Assembly (NCBI GenBank): GCA_002898995.1
Contig: BEIM01000195.1
Coordinates: forward strand, 1-6,763
Reading direction: 5' to 3'
DNA from: a bacterium HR36
GTDB taxonomy: Bacteria; Planctomycetota; Planctomycetia; Gemmatales; HRBIN36
Length of the DNA: 6,763 bases
Made by a program: the position numbers and the translations under genes. The first letter of the stretch is position 1. Every line of letters begins with the position of its first letter. Positions 1 to 4,150 of this stretch are shown here, piece after piece. The notes beneath the pieces are model-generated. The model ran no database searches. It saw nothing but the letters and a program-made list of their open reading frames with translations, and had not been told where the DNA came from.

Positions 1-600
1 AAGCAGCTTACCTGGGTCGAGCCGCACCAATCTTTGGTCAGCTACCGTGTTGAGGCGGACGCAAAACAACTCGGGCCGCGATTGGGTGCTCAATTCCCTG
101 CGTTGCAGCAGACTCTCGCCACCGCTGATGCCGTGCAGCATGAACGCTGGGCCCAGGCAGTGCGCCAGGGTCAGGCCGTTACCATTCGTGTGGGCGACAA
201 TTCTATAACGCTGCTCTCCTCGGAATTGCAGATCGCACTTCAGGCCCCGACGGGCTGGGTCGCCGTCGAGGAAAAAGGTATCCTGGTGCTGCTCGACACG
301 CGCATAGACCCGGCCTTGAAACTGGAAGGTCTAGCTCGCGATATCGTGCGCCATGTGCAAAACTTGCGTAAGCAAGCCAATCTCGAGCTGGAAGATCGCA
401 TCGTCCTGTACTTGCACGCGGAGGCACGGGAGTTGCGAGCGGCGTTACAGGCCCACCGGGATTACATCGCCGGCGAAACCCTCACCGTGCAATGGGCCTA
501 CCAGCCGCTCGGCGACACTGCCGCACGCGCGGACGTCAAGCTCGAAGGCTATCCCCTGCACATCGAATTGCGCAAAGCAGAGCTTGTCACTCGTAGCTAA
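1..600 (+). CDS. ileS: Isoleucyl-tRNA synthetase, type 2 (eukaryote-like), C-terminal fragment
   Basis: The frame is open from the first base and ends at TAA 598-600, leaving 199 residues of a protein that begins outside the window. The enzyme charges tRNA-Ile with isoleucine in the cytoplasm. The visible part matches the C-terminal domain of type-2 IleS (DUF5915 region): residues 12-24 read LVSYRVEADAKQL followed by GPRLG, then a basic/hydrophobic beta-rich stretch, then LEGLARDIVRHVQNLRK and LELEDRI, which are hallmark segments of this tail. The Cys-rich zinc-binding end of type-1 (E. coli-like) IleS is absent, which supports type 2. The catalytic HIGH and KMSKS motifs and the anticodon-binding domain would lie upstream and cannot be checked. 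The TTG at 34 is an internal Leu codon, not a start. A hairpin terminator lies 18 bases after the stop. Family assignment is confident; the symbol follows from it. Confidence 0.92.
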   Translation, partial: KQLTWVEPHQSLVSYRVEADAKQLGPRLGAQFPALQQTLATADAVQHERWAQAVRQGQAVTIRVGDNSITLLSSELQIALQAPTGWVAVEEKGILVLLDTRIDPALKLEGLARDIVRHVQNLRKQANLELEDRIVLYLHAEARELRAALQAHRDYIAGETLTVQWAYQPLGDTAARADVKLEGYPLHIELRKAELVTRS

Positions 601-618
601 GGGACAGAACACTGGCGT

Positions 619-644
619 CGCGCTAGCCCTAGCGCGCGGTTTTT
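619..644 (+). terminator. Rho-independent terminator after ileS
   Basis: A perfect inverted repeat has CGCGCTAG at 619-626 and CTAGCGCG at 629-636. In practice it folds as a 7-bp GC-rich stem with a GCCC loop. It is followed three bases later by five T residues (640-644). It starts 18 bases after the ileS stop codon, the expected place for the end of that transcript. The three bases between stem and T-run, and the short T-run, make it good rather than ideal. Confidence 0.65.
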
Positions 645-728
645 GGCTGCCAGCCGTTTGCTGAATTTTTGCGCGGTAGGCAAATCCAGCTTAGAAACGG
701 TCTCGCCCACGGGCTGTGCCAGCAACGT

Positions 729-768
729 TGCCCAGGCACCTGCCCGACTGGGCATGGCGCCATAGTAT
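729..768 (+). promoter_or_regulatory. Candidate promoter/operator: inverted repeat, palindrome and -10-like box
   Basis: Three elements cluster here. Arms TGCCCAG (729-735) and CTGGGCA (748-754) form a perfect 7-base inverted repeat with a 12-base spacer. ATGGCGCCAT (754-763) is a perfect 10-base palindrome that abuts it. TAGTAT (763-768) resembles a -10 box. At 17 bases upstream only a poor -35 match (CTGCCC, 740-745) is present. A promoter is expected here because an ileS terminator lies upstream and a well-initiated gene starts at 804. Assigning it to these exact bases is inference. Confidence 0.25.
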
Positions 769-790
769 GACGTCGGAGTGCATAGGCGAT

Positions 791-796
791 AGGAGG
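791..796 (+). promoter_or_regulatory. Ribosome binding site that fixes the GTG start at 804
   Basis: AGGAGG is a full Shine-Dalgarno match seven bases before GTG 804. An ATG at 799 is too close to it and is in another frame that reaches TAG after nine codons. The 804 frame has an in-frame TAG at 783-785 and no other usable start between, so GTG 804 is the start. Confidence 0.8.
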
Positions 797-803
797 ACAT
801 GTC

Positions 804-1589
804 GTGTGGCTGGTGTGGCTGGGATTAGCAGCAGTCAGTGCTAGCATTTCGGATAGTAAGCCAATCAGTGCGCCACAGGCACGGGAATTAGTACAGGCGA
901 CTCTCAAGAAGATAGGTGTGGTACAGCCACCACTTCAGTATCTCGAGCACGCGGATGTGAAGGGGGCGTTGCCCGGCTGGCATGTGTTTGTATTGCGGTA
1001 TCCTCAATTCCCTGTAGCCCGCATTCCCCCGAAGGGATTGGGCAGCAATAATCTGTGCCTCGTCAGTCCGCAAGGCAGCGTCGAGATTATCCACCAGCCA
1101 GCACAACTACGCGACTGGTTTCAGAGGCATGTACGGGCTGACACGGAAAAGGCCACCAGCACCGCACTGTGTGCCTGGCTGATATTGGCAAGCGAATTGC
1201 GGCAAGATGGGTTTTATCAATTTCGCCTGGTTCGCGAATCCGTTACCGTAAAAAAGAGCGAGCAGGGTATTCTGGCCAGCGGCAGGATCGAGGTGGTGCC
1301 GAAGGCGGGGAACGAAGGCTTCCTGGCAGCGGAAATCACGTTCTCGCCTGCGGGTCAGCTCTTAGAAGTTCGCGAGGACGTACAATTGAAAGCGGGAATT
1401 CGTCCGATTTGCCAGGCGACCAAATTGCTAGATTCGGATCCGGTCGTCCGCCGCATGGCGGAGCGTGATTTGCTGATTCTAGGTCCGCTGGCTATACCGT
1501 ATCTGCAAGAACAGTGGTACCAGGCCGATTCCGAACTGCGGCGGGCGATTGAGCGAATCAGGCAGCGAATCGAACAAGGAGAGCGTTAG
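804..1589 (+). CDS. Putative exported protein with a HEAT-like C-terminal helical segment
   Basis: This encodes 261 residues from GTG 804, chosen for the AGGAGG seven bases upstream. I do not recognise a named family. Residues 1-13 (MWLVWLGLAAVSA) look like a very short signal peptide ending in an Ala-X-Ala-like site, but there is no basic N-region, so export is likely rather than certain. The middle is alternating hydrophobic/polar and probably beta-rich, with NNLCLVSPQGSVEII near residues 82-96. It then has AWLILASELRQDGFYQF, followed by a region around residues 140-190 that reads like strands and turns. From about residue 207 a helical segment with LLDSDPVVRRMAERDL and LGPLAIPYLQEQW resembles the HEAT-like units (degraded repeats split by a Gly-Pro turn) common in planctomycete proteins. 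The importer gene starts 10 bases after its TAG, so the two are probably co-transcribed. A periplasmic accessory role for that importer is possible but is only a guess from position. Confidence 0.75.
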   Translation: MWLVWLGLAAVSASISDSKPISAPQARELVQATLKKIGVVQPPLQYLEHADVKGALPGWHVFVLRYPQFPVARIPPKGLGSNNLCLVSPQGSVEIIHQPAQLRDWFQRHVRADTEKATSTALCAWLILASELRQDGFYQFRLVRESVTVKKSEQGILASGRIEVVPKAGNEGFLAAEITFSPAGQLLEVREDVQLKAGIRPICQATKLLDSDPVVRRMAERDLLILGPLAIPYLQEQWYQADSELRRAIERIRQRIEQGER

Positions 1590-1599
1590 CGGAGCCAAC

Positions 1600-3198
1600 A
1601 TGCATCCTGGGGAGGATGGGGTCTCGAGTGAAAGAGCTTATTTTCGGCACAGGCTGGGGTTGGCCGCGCTGTTAGTATTCGCGTGGACGGGTTCGATGTT
1701 CGGCCAGGGAGAGGAGGTGCCGACTCCTGGCAGCGCTCAGCCATTACCTCCGCTACGCTGGGGAGCTGATGCTGAAGGTGGTGCTCCGTACATCTTCAAC
1801 GATCCGCAAAGGCCAGACGAGTTGCTCGGGTTTGAAGTCGAAATTGTTCAGGCCCTGGAGCGCGAACTCGGGCGACGCATTGTGCACAAGCAATACGACT
1901 TCAAGAAACTCATCGAGGGTTTGGAGCGGGGCGATATAGATTTCGCCATGAACGGTCTGGAAATCACCTCCGACCGACAAAAACGCGTGCGTTTCAGCCG
2001 GCCTTATTATGTATTCAAGCTGCAACTCGTGGTGCGTGAAGGGGAAGGAGAAATCGGCTCGCTGGGCGCTTGTGTGAAGCGGCGTGCCCGGGTAGGCACT
2101 CTGGAAAACACGGCGGCCTCGCGCCTCCTGGAACGGCTGGGGTTGCCGACCTATCTTTACGACAGCCAGGTCACGCCGTTTGAAGACCTGGCCGTTAACC
2201 GGTTGGATGCGGTGCTCCTGGACGTCCCGATTGTGCTTTATCACACTCGCGACAAACCTGGCTTGAAACTGGTCGAGCCCCTGGTTAGCGGTCGCGGTTA
2301 CTACGCGATTGCCTTTCGGAAAGAAGACGAAGAGCTAGCTCGGCAATTCGATGCAGCTCTGGAGCGGCTCTTGCTCAGCGGGGAATTGCGGCGGATTTAC
2401 GAAAAGTGGGGTCTCTGGAACGTCAGCCAGGAGGAACTGTATCCCCCCAACCAATTTGGCCTGGAACTTTCTGCCGCACCCTCGCAACCGCAAGAATTGA
2501 GAGGCTGGTCGTTTGCTAGCTACTTCCCGCTCCTGGCACGGGCTGCCTGGGTCACGGTAGAGTTGACCGTACTGAGCATGGCTGTGGCCGTGCTGGTAGG
2601 TCTGGTCGTGGCCGTGTGCCGATTGTACGCTCCTTATCCCGTGCAGCTGCTGGCCCTGGCTTATGTGGAATTTTTCCGTGGTGTGCCTGTCTTGCTGCTG
2701 CTTTATTTTCTGTACTTCGGATTGCCGGCTATCGGACAAGTGGTGCAATGGGAAGTCCCCTTGCGGTGGTCGCCATTTGTAACAGCAGTTATTGGGTTGG
2801 GACTGAACTATGCGGCCTACGAAGCGGAAATTTACCGTGCGGCAATTATGGCGATTCCGCGCCATCAGTGGGAAGCAGCGGCCAGCCTGGGTCTGACTCC
2901 GACACAAACCTTCCGCTACGTCATCTTACCGCAAGCCGTGCGAATTATCCTGCCGCCTTCGACCACCGATTTCGTCGCCCTCTTCAAAGACACCAGCTTA
3001 GCGGGCACGATTACCGTCGTCGAGCTGAGCAAGCAGTATCAAATCCTTTCGACTTCCGGGGCGGACTATCGCGCTTTGGTGGAGATTGGCGTGGTAACCG
3101 CCCTGCTCTATCTCCTAATGGCCGTGCCTCTGGGATACATATCGCGGCGCCTGGAAGAATGCTGGCACGGCGGCCAATTAGGCGAGGGGCGACATTGA
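1600..3198 (+). CDS. Fused solute-binding protein and permease of a polar amino acid ABC importer
   Basis: This encodes 532 residues from ATG 1600, with GGAG at 1591-1594. A signal peptide or anchor spans residues 1-35 (basic RAYFRHR, then hydrophobic LGLAALLVFAWTG). Residues 52-273 are a bacterial family-3 solute-binding domain: GFEVEIVQAL, ITSDRQKRVRFSRPYY, VGTLENTAA, and the closing IYEKWGLW. Arg126 in the SDRQ motif and Asp208 in LDAVLLDVP sit where HisJ-type proteins hold the ligand's carboxylate and amino groups, so an amino acid is the likely substrate. Residues from about 308 to 525 are a HisM/GlnP-type permease with about five membrane segments (near 318-340, 358-380, 392-412, 447-475, 493-515). 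Its EAA loop carries EAA at 424-426 and Gly430 and is followed by ILPQAVR, the contact site for the ATPase. Binding protein and permease are usually separate; the fusion is like that of Lactococcus GlnPQ. The exact substrate cannot be read from sequence. Confidence 0.93.
   Translation: MHPGEDGVSSERAYFRHRLGLAALLVFAWTGSMFGQGEEVPTPGSAQPLPPLRWGADAEGGAPYIFNDPQRPDELLGFEVEIVQALERELGRRIVHKQYDFKKLIEGLERGDIDFAMNGLEITSDRQKRVRFSRPYYVFKLQLVVREGEGEIGSLGACVKRRARVGTLENTAASRLLERLGLPTYLYDSQVTPFEDLAVNRLDAVLLDVPIVLYHTRDKPGLKLVEPLVSGRGYYAIAFRKEDEELARQFDAALERLLLSGELRRIYEKWGLWNVSQEELYPPNQFGLELSAAPSQPQELRGWSFASYFPLLARAAWVTVELTVLSMAVAVLVGLVVAVCRLYAPYPVQLLALAYVEFFRGVPVLLLLYFLYFGLPAIGQVVQWEVPLRWSPFVTAVIGLGLNYAAYEAEIYRAAIMAIPRHQWEAAASLGLTPTQTFRYVILPQAVRIILPPSTTDFVALFKDTSLAGTITVVELSKQYQILSTSGADYRALVEIGVVTALLYLLMAVPLGYISRRLEECWHGGQLGEGRH
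3184..3197 (+). promoter_or_regulatory. Possible coupled start (GAGGGG and TTG) for the ATPase gene
   Basis: GAGGGG at 3184-3189 lies five bases before TTG 3195-3197, which overlaps the permease stop TGA (3196-3198) as TTGA and is in frame with the ATPase. Overlapping stop/start pairs of this kind often couple translation. Starting here would add 45 residues before the usual ATPase N-terminus, so it competes with ATG 3330. Confidence 0.3.
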
Positions 3199-3329
3199 AG
3201 CTTGGCTCCACCGAAGACATTCTCTTCCAGGAGCTTAAAGGGCGGGAATCCCAACGGCGGCGATCCAGAGACTTTGTGCTTGGACTGGGCAAAACGCTGG
3301 CGGTGCTGGAGGCAAGGGAAAACCAGGGC

Positions 3330-4070
3330 ATGTTCGAGATTGAAACGCGCGGGCTAGTAAAGCGTTTTGGCACACGCGTAGTGCTGGATGGCATAGATTT
3401 GCACGTCGATCAGGGAGAGACTTTAGCCATACTGGGGCCCAGCGGCAGCGGTAAATCCACCTTGCTTCGGTGCCTCAATGCGCTGACGCCGTTCGATGCC
3501 GGCCGGGTGCGAGTCGGCGAGATTGTCTTGGGTGCCGGCAAAGTGCCGCGCGACCTAGCTATTCAAGTGCGGCGACAATTGGGAATGGTTTTCCAGGATT
3601 TCGCGCTTTTTCCGCATTTGCGGGCGGTTGATAACGTCGCCTTGGGACCTCGATTGGTGCTCGGTCTTACGCACGCGCAAGCACGGGAACGCGCCTTACA
3701 ATTGCTGAGTCGTGTGGGTTTGGCACACCGGGCCGACGCCTTTCCCAGCCAACTTTCCGGCGGGGAAAAACAGCGGGTGGCCATTGCCCGCGCACTGGCT
3801 ATGGAGCCGAAAGGCCTCCTGTGTGATGAGATCACCAGTGCTTTAGATCCCGAATTGAAATGGGAAGTGTTGGAAGTGCTGGCCGATCTCAAACGCGAAG
3901 GGTTGACTTTGATTGTGGTCACGCACGAGGTGGGCTTCGCCCGCCGTGTCGCAGACCGCGTCTGTATCTTAACTGAAGGCCGAATCCTCGAGCATGGACC
4001 GCCCGCAGAGGTCCTGGAACATCCTAAGACCCTGCGCGTACAACAATTCCTGGCGCGGGTATTGAGCTGA
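3330..4070 (+). CDS. ABC transporter ATP-binding protein, polar amino acid (GlnQ/HisP) type
   Basis: This encodes 246 residues from ATG 3330, close to the usual size of GlnQ/HisP ATPases (about 240-260). It powers the permease encoded just upstream, on the cytoplasmic side. All motifs are present: aromatic A-loop Phe13, Walker A GPSGSGKST (36-44), Q-loop Gln89 in GMVFQD, signature LSGGEKQ (142-148), Walker B ending in Asp166-Glu167, D-loop SALD (170-173) and H-loop His199 in VVTHE. The usual DEPTSALD reads DEITSALD, an Ile in place of Pro, which I believe occurs in some members and should not abolish activity. Start choice: the protein begins MFEIETRGLVKRFG, typical for the family, with AAGGGAA at 3314-3320 nine bases upstream. 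The alternative is TTG 3195, which would overlap the permease stop and add 45 basic, unusual residues. With ATG 3330 the gap to the permease is 131 bases; the two genes still look like one operon. Confidence 0.93.
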   Translation: MFEIETRGLVKRFGTRVVLDGIDLHVDQGETLAILGPSGSGKSTLLRCLNALTPFDAGRVRVGEIVLGAGKVPRDLAIQVRRQLGMVFQDFALFPHLRAVDNVALGPRLVLGLTHAQARERALQLLSRVGLAHRADAFPSQLSGGEKQRVAIARALAMEPKGLLCDEITSALDPELKWEVLEVLADLKREGLTLIVVTHEVGFARRVADRVCILTEGRILEHGPPAEVLEHPKTLRVQQFLARVLS

Positions 4071-4076
4071 TTGCCG

Positions 4077-4090
4077 TGGCGCGAACGCCA
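4077..4090 (+). terminator. Weak hairpin just after the ATPase gene
   Basis: TGGCG (4077-4081), loop CGAA and CGCCA (4086-4090) form a 5-bp stem with a stable type of tetraloop. Flanking GATT (4069-4072) and AATC (4090-4093) could extend it across a bulge. No T-run follows, so it may only slow or attenuate transcription or protect the 3' end. It would not clearly separate the importer genes from the next one. Confidence 0.2.
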
Positions 4091-4150
4091 ATCACAGTGC
4101 TTTCCGCATCCAAGCGTCTTGATCGCACAAACCCGACCTGCGAGTAAATC

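Larger units (their letters stand above)
645..803. other. Intergenic region without a recognisable gene
   Basis: This is the rest of the gap between ileS and the next gene. Short reverse-strand open frames cross it, but none shows a recognisable motif or a convincing start. A small GGCT/AGCC hairpin at 645-655 and a T-run near 666-670 may add to termination. The right half carries the inverted repeat and palindrome described separately, and 791-796 is the ribosome binding site of the next gene. Confidence 0.6.

Noticed and set aside
34..36. TTG as the start of a separate 188-residue gene
   Set aside because: The frame is open to the first base and the upstream residues continue the IleS tail, so this is an internal Leu codon.
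597..907. Reverse-strand frames across the ileS-804 gap
   Set aside because: No ribosome binding site or recognisable motif was seen, and they run through the terminator hairpin and into the signal peptide coding region of the 804 gene.
1549..1599. TTG 1549 as start of the fused importer protein
   Set aside because: It lies inside the previous gene and adds a Ser/Glu-rich stretch before the signal peptide. ATG 1600 has a GGAG at proper spacing and gives a better N-region.
2335..2907. Reverse-strand open frame of 190 residues
   Set aside because: It lies wholly opposite the permease, whose membrane segments and EAA loop are clear. Its translation is Gln/Arg/His-rich with no motif.
2616..3329. 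Long upstream extension of the ATPase frame
   Set aside because: It overlaps the permease coding sequence in another frame, and its translation shows no domain. The ATPase homology begins at about 3330.
4071..4150. Promoter for the large membrane protein gene
   Set aside because: No convincing -35/-10 pair was found. TTGATC and TAAATC are spaced too far apart, so readthrough from the importer operon remains possible.
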